Shown here piece after piece: positions 18,368-27,405 of a stretch of 64,000 nucleotides of DNA (the first letter of the stretch is position 1; every line of letters begins with the position of its first letter). Origin of the DNA: Eutreptiella sp. 'Long Island Sound 2002'. Taxonomy: Eukaryota > Euglenozoa > Euglenophyceae > Eutreptiales > Eutreptiaceae. The notes under the pieces were generated by a model, which saw only the letters and a list, made by a program, of their open reading frames with translations, had not been told where the DNA came from and did not search any database. The translations under genes were made by a program, and so were the position numbers. The DNA lies in assembly GCA_964036045.1 (NCBI GenBank), contig OZ038379.1:186458495-186522494 (forward strand), given 5' to 3'.

Positions 18368-21300
18368 ATGCACCAAACTATGCAGCAAGCTGAGTCGCCA
18401 GTGAACTGGGGAGTTGTAGCATCCACCGTTGCTGTTGTGGCGGGTGTTGCTGCGGTTGCAGCTTTGGGTACGAGCAGTCCGAACACGCTGTACGTTGCAC
18501 CAGCAACCCAAGCAGCCACAGTCAAACTTCCGCGAGCACTCCCCAGAGCATCCTTGGCTGGAGTCAGGGCAACAACGTCGATAGCTGCTAGAATGCCCCA
18601 CGCAGAATCACACAGAGCTGAAGCAACTGCTGTCGAGCCTTACTCTGATTCCCAGCTCAAGTCAGTCAGCCAACTCGGTGCAACCTGGACCTTGTCGGTG
18701 AGTCTACTCGCGAGTATGGTTGTTGCTGCAGCTGTTTACCGTGTACGTTCTTTCTGGCGGGTGCCACGGAACGGCGACCCCATTCGGGTTGCACTTCTGG
18801 CAACGAGTGGCAGGAAGACGCAGCCAACCTCCCAAGACTCCACAGATTTCGTGATGCAGATGCCTGGGATCCTGCCACCCACTGGCTTCTTTGACCCTGC
18901 TGGGTTGTCCAGGATGAAGACCCCTGACCAGCTGATGTATGCCCGTGAAGCAGAGTTGAAACATGGGCGCATTGCGATGCTTGCGGCCCTGGGGTTCCCA
19001 TTTGCCGAAGAGTTCCACCCCATCTTCCCAGGGGACAACGCCCCCTCTGATTTCTCATTTCAGCTGACCCCTTTGCAAACCTACTGGCCACTGGTAGTGT
19101 TGGGTGTTGGCCTGCTTGAGACCTTCAGCATCAAGACCTTCAAGGAAGGAGGGTTCAAATACTTCAAGGACGACCACGTGTCGGGAGACCTGGGTTTTGA
19201 CCCCCTGGGTTTGAAGCCAGAAGACCCCGAAAAGTTGCTGGAAAGGCAGAACCGGGAACTGAGCAACGGGCGGCTTGCTATGATTGCCATTGCCGGAATG
19301 GTTGCTCAGGAGCTGGTTGTGCGGGCAGATGTGTTCCAGACTGACGTATCCGAGATCCAAGCCCTGGAGACCGCTGCTGGCACTGAGCTGCAGGTTATTG
19401 AGGGGTTGGCAGGGTTCACCTCGTCCGTAGCCATGTTTGCTGCAAGCGGCAGGAAGACACAGCCAACCTCCCAAGACTCCACAGACTTCGTGATGCAGAT
19501 GCCTGGGATCCTGCCACCCACTGGCTTCTTTGACCCTGCTGGGTTGTCCAGGATGAAGACCCCTGACCAGCTGATGTATGCCCGTGAAGCAGAGTTGAAA
19601 CATGGGCGCATTGCGATGCTTGCGGCCCTGGGGTTCCCATTTGCCGAAGAGTTCCACCCCATCTTCCCAGGGGACAACGCCCCCTCTGATTTCTCATTTC
19701 AGCTGACCCCTTTGCAAACCTACTGGCCACTGGTAGTGTTGGGTGTTGGCCTGCTTGAGACCTTCAGCATCAAGACCTTCAAGGAAGGAGGGTTCAAATA
19801 CTTCAAGGACGACCACGTGTCGGGAGACCTGGGTTTTGACCCCCTGGGTTTGAAGCCAGAAGACCCCGAAAAGTTGCTGGAAAGGCAGAACCGGGAACTG
19901 AGCAACGGGCGGCTTGCTATGATTGCCATTGCCGGAATGGTTGCTCAGGAGCTGGTTGTGCGGGCAGATGTGTTCCAGACTGACGTATCCGAGATCCAAG
20001 CCCTGGAGACCGCTGCTGGCACTGAGCTGCAGGTTATTGAGGGGTTGGCAGGGTTCACCTCGTCCGTAGCCATGTTTGCTGCAAGCGGCAGGAAGACACA
20101 GCCAACCTCCCAAGACTCCACAGACTTCGTGATGCAGATGCCTGGGATCCTGCCACCCACTGGCTTCTTTGACCCTGCTGGGTTGTCCAGGATGAAGACC
20201 CCTGACCAGCTGATGTATGCCCGTGAAGCAGAGTTGAAACATGGGCGCATTGCGATGCTTGCGGCCCTGGGGTTCCCATTTGCCGAAGAGTTCCACCCCA
20301 TCTTCCCAGGGGACAACGCCCCCTCTGATTTCTCATTTCAGCTGACCCCTTTGCAAACCTACTGGCCACTGGTAGTGTTGGGTGTTGGCCTGCTTGAGAC
20401 CTTCAGCATCAAGACCTTCAAGGAAGGAGGGTTCAAATACTTCAAGGACGACCACGTGTCGGGAGACCTGGGTTTTGACCCCCTGGGTTTGAAGCCAGAA
20501 GACCCCGAAAAGTTGCTGGAAAGGCAGAACCGGGAACTGAGCAACGGGCGGCTTGCTATGATTGCCATTGCCGGAATGGTTGCTCAGGAGCTGGTTGTGC
20601 GGGCAGATGTGTTCCAGACTGACGTATCCGAGATCCAAGCCCTGGAGACCGCTGCTGGCACTGAGCTGCAGGTTATTGAGGGGTTGGCAGGGTTCACCTC
20701 GTCCGTAGCCATGTTTGCTGCAAGCGGCAGGAAGACACAGCCAACCTCCCAAGACTCCACAGACTTCGTGATGCAGATGCCTGGGATCCTGCCACCCACT
20801 GGCTTCTTTGACCCTGCTGGGTTGTCCAGGATGAAGACCCCTGACCAGCTGATGTATGCCCGTGAAGCAGAGTTGAAACATGGGCGCATTGCGATGCTTG
20901 CGGCCCTGGGGTTCCCATTTGCCGAAGAGTTCCACCCCATCTTCCCAGGGGACAACGCCCCCTCTGATTTCTCATTTCAGCTGACCCCTTTGCAAACCTA
21001 CTGGCCACTGGTAGTGTTGGGTGTTGGCCTGCTTGAGACCTTCAGCATCAAGACCTTCAAGGAAGGAGGGTTCAAATACTTCAAGGACGACCACGTGTCG
21101 GGAGACCTGGGTTTTGACCCCCTGGGTTTGAAGCCAGAAGACCCCGAAAAGTTGCTGGAAAGGCAGAACCGGGAACTGAGCAACGGGCGGCTTGCTATGA
21201 TTGCCATTGCCGGAATGGTTGCTCAGGAGCTGGTTGTGCGGGCAGATGTGTTCCAGACTGACGTATCCGAGATCCAAGCCCTGGAGACCGCTGCCGGCAC

Positions 21301-23914
21301 TGAGCTGCAGGTTATTGAGGGGTTGGCAGGGTTCACCTCGTCCGTAGCCATGTTTGCTGCAAGCGGCAGGAAGACACAGCCAACCTCCCAAGACTCCACA
21401 GACTTCGTGATGCAGATGCCTGGGATCCTGCCACCCACTGGCTTCTTTGACCCTGCTGGGTTGTCCAGGATGAAGACCCCTGACCAGCTGATGTATGCCC
21501 GTGAAGCAGAGTTGAAACATGGGCGCATTGCGATGCTTGCGGCCCTGGGGTTCCCATTTGCCGAAGAGTTCCACCCCATCTTCCCAGGGGACAACGCCCC
21601 CTCTGATTTCTCATTTCAGCTGACCCCTTTGCAAACCTACTGGCCACTGGTAGTGTTGGGTGTTGGCCTGCTTGAGACCTTCAGCATCAAGACCTTCAAG
21701 GAAGGAGGGTTCAAATACTTCAAGGACGACCACGTGTCGGGAGACCTGGGTTTTGACCCCCTGGGTTTGAAGCCAGAAGACCCCGAAAAGTTGCTGGAAA
21801 GGCAGAACCGGGAACTGAGCAACGGGCGGCTTGCTATGATTGCCATTGCCGGAATGGTTGCTCAGGAGCTGGTTGTGCGGGCAGATGTGTTCCAGACTGA
21901 CGTATCCGAGATCCAAGCCCTGGAGACCGCTGCTGGCACTGAGCTGCAGGTTATTGAGGGGTTGGCAGGGTTCACCTCGTCCGTAGCCATGTTTGCTGCA
22001 AGCGGCAGGAAGACACAGCCAACCTCCCAAGACTCCACAGACTTCGTGATGCAGATGCCTGGGATCCTGCCACCCACTGGCTTCTTTGACCCTGCTGGGT
22101 TGTCCAGGATGAAGACCCCTGACCAGCTGATGTATGCCCGTGAAGCAGAGTTGAAACATGGGCGCATTGCGATGCTTGCGGCCCTGGGGTTCCCATTTGC
22201 CGAAGAGTTCCACCCCATCTTCCCAGGGGACAACGCCCCCTCTGATTTCTCATTTCAGCTGACCCCTTTGCAAACCTACTGGCCACTGGTAGTGTTGGGT
22301 GTTGGCCTGCTTGAGACCTTCAGCATCAAGACCTTCAAGGAAGGAGGGTTCAAATACTTCAAGGACGACCACGTGTCGGGAGACCTGGGTTTTGACCCCC
22401 TGGGTTTGAAGCCAGAAGACCCCGAAAAGTTGCTGGAAAGGCAGAACCGGGAACTGAGCAACGGGCGGCTTGCTATGATTGCCATTGCCGGAATGGTTGC
22501 TCAGGAGCTGGTTGTGCGGGCAGATGTGTTCCAGACTGACGTATCCGAGATCCAAGCCCTGGAGACCGCTGCTGGCACTGAGCTGCAGGTTATTGAGGGG
22601 TTGGCAGGGTTCACCTCGTCCGTAGCCATGTTTGCTGCAAGCGGCAGGAAGACACAGCCAACCTCCCAAGACTCCACAGACTTCGTGATGCAGATGCCTG
22701 GGATCCTGCCACCCACTGGCTTCTTTGACCCTGCTGGGTTGTCCAGGATGAAGACCCCTGACCAGCTGATGTATGCCCGTGAAGCAGAGTTGAAACATGG
22801 GCGCATTGCGATGCTTGCGGCCCTGGGGTTCCCATTTGCCGAAGAGTTCCACCCCATCTTCCCAGGGGACAACGCCCCCTCTGATTTCTCATTTCAGCTG
22901 ACCCCTTTGCAAACCTACTGGCCACTGGTAGTGTTGGGTGTTGGCCTGCTTGAGACCTTCAGCATCAAGACCTTCAAGGAAGGAGGGTTCAAATACTTCA
23001 AGGACGACCACGTGTCGGGAGACCTGGGTTTTGACCCCCTGGGTTTGAAGCCAGAAGACCCCGAAAAGTTGCTGGAAAGGCAGAACCGGGAACTGAGCAA
23101 CGGGCGGCTTGCTATGATTGCCATTGCCGGAATGGTTGCTCAGGAGCTGGTTGTGCGGGCAGATGTGTTCCAGACTGACGTATCCGAGATCCAAGCCCTG
23201 GAGACCGCTGCTGGCACTGAGCTGCAGGTTATTGAGGGGTTGGCAGGGTTCACCTCGTCCGTAGCCATGTTTGCTGCAAGCGGCAGGAAGACACAGCTAA
23301 CCTCCCAAGACTCCACAGACTTCGTGATGCAGATGCCTGGGATCCTGCCACCCACTGGCTTCTTTGACCCTGCTGGGTTGTCCAGGATGAAGACCCCTGA
23401 CCAGCTGATGTATGCCCGTGAAGCAGAGTTGAAACATGGGCGCATTGCGATGCTTGCGGCCCTGGGGTTCCCATTTGCCGAAGAGTTCCACCCCATCTTC
23501 CCAGGGGACAACGCCCCCTCTGATTTCTCATTTCAGCTGACCCCTTTGCAAACCTACTGGCCACTGGTAGTGTTGGGTGTTGGCCTGCTTGAGACCTTCA
23601 GCATCAAGACCTTCAAGGAAGGAGGGTTCAAATACTTCAAGGACGACCACGTGTCGGGAGACCTGGGTTTTGACCCCCTGGGTTTGAAGCCAGAAGACCC
23701 CGAAAAGTTGCTGGAAAGGCAGAACCGGGAACTGAGCAACGGGCGGCTTGCTATGATTGCCATTGCCGGAATGGTTGCTCAGGAGCTGGTTGTGCGGGCA
23801 GATGTGTTCCAGACTGACGTATCCGAGATCCAAGCCCTGGAGACCGCTGCTGGCACTGAGCTGCAGGTTATTGAGGGGTTGGCAGGGTTCACCTCGTCCG
23901 TCGCCATGTTCTGA
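18368..23914 (+). CDS. light-harvesting chlorophyll-binding polyprotein (eight units)
   Basis: The 1,848-residue precursor has a 144-residue leader followed by eight units of 213 residues. Each unit is a three-helix FCP/chlorophyll a/c-type antenna protein: helix 1 AELKHGRIAMLAALG, a middle helix YWPLVVLGVGLLETF, and helix 3 RELSNGRLAMIAIAG. The Glu/Arg pairs in helices 1 and 3 ligate chlorophyll and lock the fold. The leader has hydrophobic helices at 15-34 and 107-123, YVAP at 42-45, and Arg residues after the second helix. This is the dinoflagellate class I plastid presequence, predicting vesicle delivery to a three-membrane plastid. Cleavage at the linkers (SSVAMFAASGRKT) should free the thylakoid antenna proteins. 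The units differ by only a few bases. The gene is intronless with a TGA stop. Confidence 0.95.
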   Translation: MHQTMQQAESPVNWGVVASTVAVVAGVAAVAALGTSSPNTLYVAPATQAATVKLPRALPRASLAGVRATTSIAARMPHAESHRAEATAVEPYSDSQLKSVSQLGATWTLSVSLLASMVVAAAVYRVRSFWRVPRNGDPIRVALLATSGRKTQPTSQDSTDFVMQMPGILPPTGFFDPAGLSRMKTPDQLMYAREAELKHGRIAMLAALGFPFAEEFHPIFPGDNAPSDFSFQLTPLQTYWPLVVLGVGLLETFSIKTFKEGGFKYFKDDHVSGDLGFDPLGLKPEDPEKLLERQNRELSNGRLAMIAIAGMVAQELVVRADVFQTDVSEIQALETAAGTELQVIEGLAGFTSSVAMFAASGRKTQPTSQDSTDFVMQMPGILPPTGFFDPAGLSRMKTPDQLMYAREAELKHGRIAMLAALGFPFAEEFHPIFPGDNAPSDFSFQLTPLQTYWPLVVLGVGLLETFSIKTFKEGGFKYFKDDHVSGDLGFDPLGLKPEDPEKLLERQNRELSNGRLAMIAIAGMVAQELVVRADVFQTDVSEIQALETAAGTELQVIEGLAGFTSSVAMFAASGRKTQPTSQDSTDFVMQMPGILPPTGFFDPAGLSRMKTPDQLMYAREAELKHGRIAMLAALGFPFAEEFHPIFPGDNAPSDFSFQLTPLQTYWPLVVLGVGLLETFSIKTFKEGGFKYFKDDHVSGDLGFDPLGLKPEDPEKLLERQNRELSNGRLAMIAIAGMVAQELVVRADVFQTDVSEIQALETAAGTELQVIEGLAGFTSSVAMFAASGRKTQPTSQDSTDFVMQMPGILPPTGFFDPAGLSRMKTPDQLMYAREAELKHGRIAMLAALGFPFAEEFHPIFPGDNAPSDFSFQLTPLQTYWPLVVLGVGLLETFSIKTFKEGGFKYFKDDHVSGDLGFDPLGLKPEDPEKLLERQNRELSNGRLAMIAIAGMVAQELVVRADVFQTDVSEIQALETAAGTELQVIEGLAGFTSSVAMFAASGRKTQPTSQDSTDFVMQMPGILPPTGFFDPAGLSRMKTPDQLMYAREAELKHGRIAMLAALGFPFAEEFHPIFPGDNAPSDFSFQLTPLQTYWPLVVLGVGLLETFSIKTFKEGGFKYFKDDHVSGDLGFDPLGLKPEDPEKLLERQNRELSNGRLAMIAIAGMVAQELVVRADVFQTDVSEIQALETAAGTELQVIEGLAGFTSSVAMFAASGRKTQPTSQDSTDFVMQMPGILPPTGFFDPAGLSRMKTPDQLMYAREAELKHGRIAMLAALGFPFAEEFHPIFPGDNAPSDFSFQLTPLQTYWPLVVLGVGLLETFSIKTFKEGGFKYFKDDHVSGDLGFDPLGLKPEDPEKLLERQNRELSNGRLAMIAIAGMVAQELVVRADVFQTDVSEIQALETAAGTELQVIEGLAGFTSSVAMFAASGRKTQPTSQDSTDFVMQMPGILPPTGFFDPAGLSRMKTPDQLMYAREAELKHGRIAMLAALGFPFAEEFHPIFPGDNAPSDFSFQLTPLQTYWPLVVLGVGLLETFSIKTFKEGGFKYFKDDHVSGDLGFDPLGLKPEDPEKLLERQNRELSNGRLAMIAIAGMVAQELVVRADVFQTDVSEIQALETAAGTELQVIEGLAGFTSSVAMFAASGRKTQLTSQDSTDFVMQMPGILPPTGFFDPAGLSRMKTPDQLMYAREAELKHGRIAMLAALGFPFAEEFHPIFPGDNAPSDFSFQLTPLQTYWPLVVLGVGLLETFSIKTFKEGGFKYFKDDHVSGDLGFDPLGLKPEDPEKLLERQNRELSNGRLAMIAIAGMVAQELVVRADVFQTDVSEIQALETAAGTELQVIEGLAGFTSSVAMF
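18803..23914 (+). repeat. eight tandem 639-bp coding repeats
   Basis: Unit starts are near 18803, 19442, 20081, 20720, 21359, 21998, 22637 and 23276. Visible differences are few: silent changes in unit 1 (GAAGACGCAG, AGATTTC), GCCGGC for GCTGGC near 21292 in unit 4, and one Pro-to-Leu change (ACACAGCTAAC) near 23295 in unit 8. Such uniformity points to recent expansion or ongoing gene conversion. Confidence 0.95.
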
Positions 23915-24408
23915 TTTTCATGTAGGCTGAACAATTGCAGTTCGCAGCATCGCCATAGCAGGTCTCTGGTATTGAGCAATATGGGATGTCAGTGCGCTTT
24001 ACTGTGCTGCACCATGAGTAAGTGACGAGCGTATAGTATTGTAAATTCGTTTGTTAGTAAGCGACGAGCTAAAATTCTCCCTATTGGTGTATGCAATCTC
24101 CGGATGTACGATTCTGGCAGCTGATTTCGAGCATCTATTCCAATGCACTCCACTTTAAGCCCCATGTCAGCGACGTAAAAATCTCAATTCAAGGTTATCA
24201 GTGGTGATTCAAAAAATTCTTTCTCTGTATGTCGTCTATTCCAGAATCCTGTCTGCGGAGTTTGCAGATCTATTATTCGACGCTGCCTCTTCAGGTTTTA
24301 CGTGCAGCTGCCGAAGATAGCCTGTACATTCTCCCAGCTGCTTCCCTTGTCAATTTCTGCAGTCCAACATCTTTTTGTTTCCCCTTTCTCTTTTCTCTGA
24401 AATGGCTG

Positions 24409-25070
24409 GCCGTCCTGCAGCTGGTCTCGTCACTGGCAGCGTTCAGTCATGCCAAAATGCATTTCTGCCAGTGGAGTTTTTGCTTTTGCAATTTGCGCTG
24501 AGTTACACAAGGTGGTGTCCACTGAGCGACCAGATGTTGTGTCTGACAAGGTCAAAAGTTTGTTGTTGGCTTGTGCGAGAGCCACCAGATTTTGCGTTGA
24601 CACGTGCCAGTCACCTTCTGCGTATGTGCCATACTATGTCAGCACCTGGAATTACTGTATGCTGGCTACATTCCCATTGCGCGCCATACAAAGCATAGGT
24701 TTCTTGCATTATGCATTGCATGTTGCCGTCCTGCAGCTGGTCTTGTCACTGGCAGCGTTCAGTCATGCCAAAATGCATTTCTGCCAGTGGAGTTTTTGCT
24801 TTTGCAATTTGCGCTGAGTTACACAAGTTGGTGTCCACTGAGCGACCAGATGTTGTGTCTGACAAGGTCAAAAGTTTGTTGGCCTGTACGAGAGCCCCCA
24901 GATTTTGCGTTGACACGTGTCAGTCACCTTCTGCGTATGTGCCATACTATGTCAGCACCTGGAAATTACTGTATGCTGGCTACATTCCCGTTGCGTGCCA
25001 TACAAAGCATCAGACAGAAAAAACAAACAAAACAAACAAACCGACAGGTTTCTTGCATTATGCATTGCAT
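24409..25070 (+). repeat. tandem duplication of about 320-340 bp
   Basis: Bases 24409-24727 and 24728-25070 share nearly all their sequence, beginning GTCCTGCAGCTGGTCT and ending with TTTCTTGCATTATGCATTGC. The second copy has a short A-rich insertion near 25020. Frames across it are open but resemble no known protein. Confidence 0.85.
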
Positions 25071-26038
25071 GCTGCGAGTCTGTATAAACCGAACACAAAA
25101 GAAGTGTTCTGTTTTTGTTCTTGGCCAGAAGTATTTCCTGTTCTCGGCCATTTGTTGGGCAAATGCGAGGCAACAGTGGTTAGGCCATTGCCCTGCTGTT
25201 GCGTGTTGCTATGCTGCGAGCTCATTGGCCTTCTCCCCCCCCCAGACGATAATAATACACAATACACAATACCATGGCTTCTTGCCAAACCCCCCCCCAG
25301 ACAAGAACAACACACCATGGGATATGCCAACACCCCCCCCCCCCCTGTTGCGGAAATGAGAAAAAGCCCCTGATACTGGCTGCTTTCCTGGGCAGGACCG
25401 GTTTCAGAGCACCATGTTGTAATTATGCTGCCAGTGCTCTCTGCCATACCACTATGCCACCCGACATATCACTGGGCACCTGGCACCACGCAGACGTGCA
25501 CCTGCCCGCCAGGAGCCCACCACTGCCCTGTATTCCTTCAGACACTCCACTTTGCTCACTGAACTGCACAGGTGCAGCGTGTTCATATCAGGATATAGGA
25601 GTGGTGCAGCCGAGCTAGTAGGGAGGCACTAAGTCGCCCGAACGCACGGGATCCACCGGTGTTTCATAGCACAGGTGTTTCATTTCTCCATACATGGACT
25701 GGACTCATTGAACCCAGGTTTCCCCAAAAACCCCAGTTTGGCACCACTGCCTCTGTTGTCCACAGTGTGCAGTATATTCTCGCTATTCTCGCTCCCGCCC
25801 GTCAGATGGTCGTTCGAATTACACTGTGCACGTGTCTTGAGGGCAGGGAGGGTCCAGAGAACCAGCCAAACTCCCCAGTCAGAGGTTGCCACACAAAAAA
25901 AATTGTTCTGCTGCCTGGTGTGGGAATGAGAAAAAGCCCCTGGTACTGGCTGCTTTCCTGGGCATAATCACCTCGCAGAGGTTGTTAGAAAAGCCAGACA
26001 GGCCCGTTTTTAGGGGAAAACGCGACGCACCATAGGGC

Positions 26039-26165
26039 AAGGAGGAAGAGGAAGGTCAAAGGGTGGTGAGAAGCCGATGGGCACCACCGCCTATGGAGGG
26101 AAAGGGTCCAAGGGAAGGGCGGCGACTGGTGATCGGCCAGTAGGCGCTGCCAGCTGCAGACGAGA
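26039..26165 (+). repeat. dispersed repeat, second copy of 17315-17435
   Basis: The two copies share GGAGGAAGAGGAAGGTCA, GGGTGGTGAG, CCGATGGGCACCAC and GCCAGCTGCAGACGAGA in the same order and orientation, at roughly 85-90% identity by eye. Confidence 0.8.
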
Positions 26166-27069
26166 TCACACCATGGCGTCATGCCAAAACCCTGCCCCCT
26201 AGGGGTTGAATTGTTTAAGCCCTTGCAACATCCCCCATGAGTTTTTTGTCCAGACTCCCCCCCCCCCATTTGAAATAATCTAGGTCATACCCCCCATTTG
26301 AGATTATTTTGAGGTTTTCAGGGAGGTGGGCGGGGGAGGCTCACAGATGGCGAAAAAATGACCCCCCCCTTTTTGCGATTGCTGAATGCAGATCGCCAAA
26401 CTCTCCCAAAATGAATCTGTTGGTTTCTTTTTCGATTTTGAGCTGAACAAGTGTTTTCAGGTCCCAACTCCCTGTGCTTTGTATGGGGCGGGGTGGGACC
26501 AGCGCTCATGCGGTTTATACTTTTTCAGCCATTTTTGCTATGTTGGCAGTTTAGGCGATTTTGGTTTTTGCTAGTTTTCAGCCATTTTTACTGTGTTGGC
26601 AGTTTGGGTGACCCTATGCTACCCACTCTGAGAGGTGTGAGTGGGGATGTTGTGACCGTTTATGCCTACTAGTATGAGACAGGATGTTTTTTGCGCAGTC
26701 TGTACCCGGAAATGATTGTTTCAATCAACAAAGAACGTGGTGGAACACAACCTGCTTATAAGTTTTTCACCCTGGGCAATTGAAAAAAGGTGTTTCCAAA
26801 TCCTATTTCTGTTAATACTCTGATGACACAAAATGACCAACCAAAGTAGGCCATTCTCCACCACCGGTAGGCAGTTTTTTGGGTGTAGGATTGCCGCAGG
26901 GTACTATTGCCGTTGTGTGTTTTTATAGCATCAACCCTCCCTTTTCTTGCATGTATGTACCTTTGCAAACGGGCACCCTGAGGCCGGTATATGGTGATAC
27001 ATTCTGAGGGTGTTTGCTGCGGGGCATCATCTTTTGCTCTCATTTCTCAGACCCTCTATTGCATTCACC

Positions 27070-27405
27070 ATGGACTTCAATGTTATAGATAGGGTGTTCT
27101 ACACTCGCTCCAATGGGATGCGAGTTCGTGCCACGGTGGTGGGGTTTGCGCCCGACGGCTTACTCCACTTGGAGTATTTCCAAGACGCGGTGAAGGTGGT
27201 GAATCGGCAGTGCAAAGTTGAGTCTATCTCCTTTGCCATCCCGAGTGCCGACTCACCGCCCCCCTCCACACGCAGCCCTTCGCCCCCACCCGACGATACG
27301 GGGAGGAGTCCATCAAAATCGGCAACTCCATCACCCCGTGCAAAGCCGCCCCCAAGACTACAAAATGGTCTCGGGAGGCTGGTAAGCAGCTCGCTGCCAC
27401 CATGA
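27070..27405 (+). CDS. small Tudor/SH3-like domain protein with Pro/Ser-rich tail
   Basis: The ATG at 27070 sits in a textbook context (CACCATGG), so I prefer it to an upstream in-frame ATG at 27010. It gives 111 residues. Residues 1-55 (DRVFYTRSNGMRVRATVVGF, then LLHLEYFQDAVKVVN) show the beta-strand rhythm of a small SH3/Tudor-like barrel: short strands, an aromatic cage-like F/Y/F set, and a turn at each Gly/Asp. The remainder is Pro/Ser-rich and probably disordered. A similar barrel-like segment (LMPGEEVHVQFNSGWHTGTV) is inserted in the LINE ORF2 downstream, so a mobile-element origin is possible. Diverged repeats lie on both sides. The function is unknown. The stop is TGA. Confidence 0.45.
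   Translation: MDFNVIDRVFYTRSNGMRVRATVVGFAPDGLLHLEYFQDAVKVVNRQCKVESISFAIPSADSPPPSTRSPSPPPDDTGRSPSKSATPSPRAKPPPRLQNGLGRLVSSSLPP

Larger units (their letters stand above)
23915..27069. other. intergenic, repeat-rich
   Basis: No gene is supportable. It contains the tandem duplication at 24409-25070, C-tracts at 25237-25340, a repeated phrase GAATGAGAAAAAGCCCCTG at about 25355 and 25925, and the dispersed repeat 26039-26165. Confidence 0.5.

Noticed and set aside
19055-23979. Recurring minus-strand ORFs of 100-200 codons across the antenna gene
   Set aside because: They repeat because the sense gene repeats; they are shadows of the coding strand.
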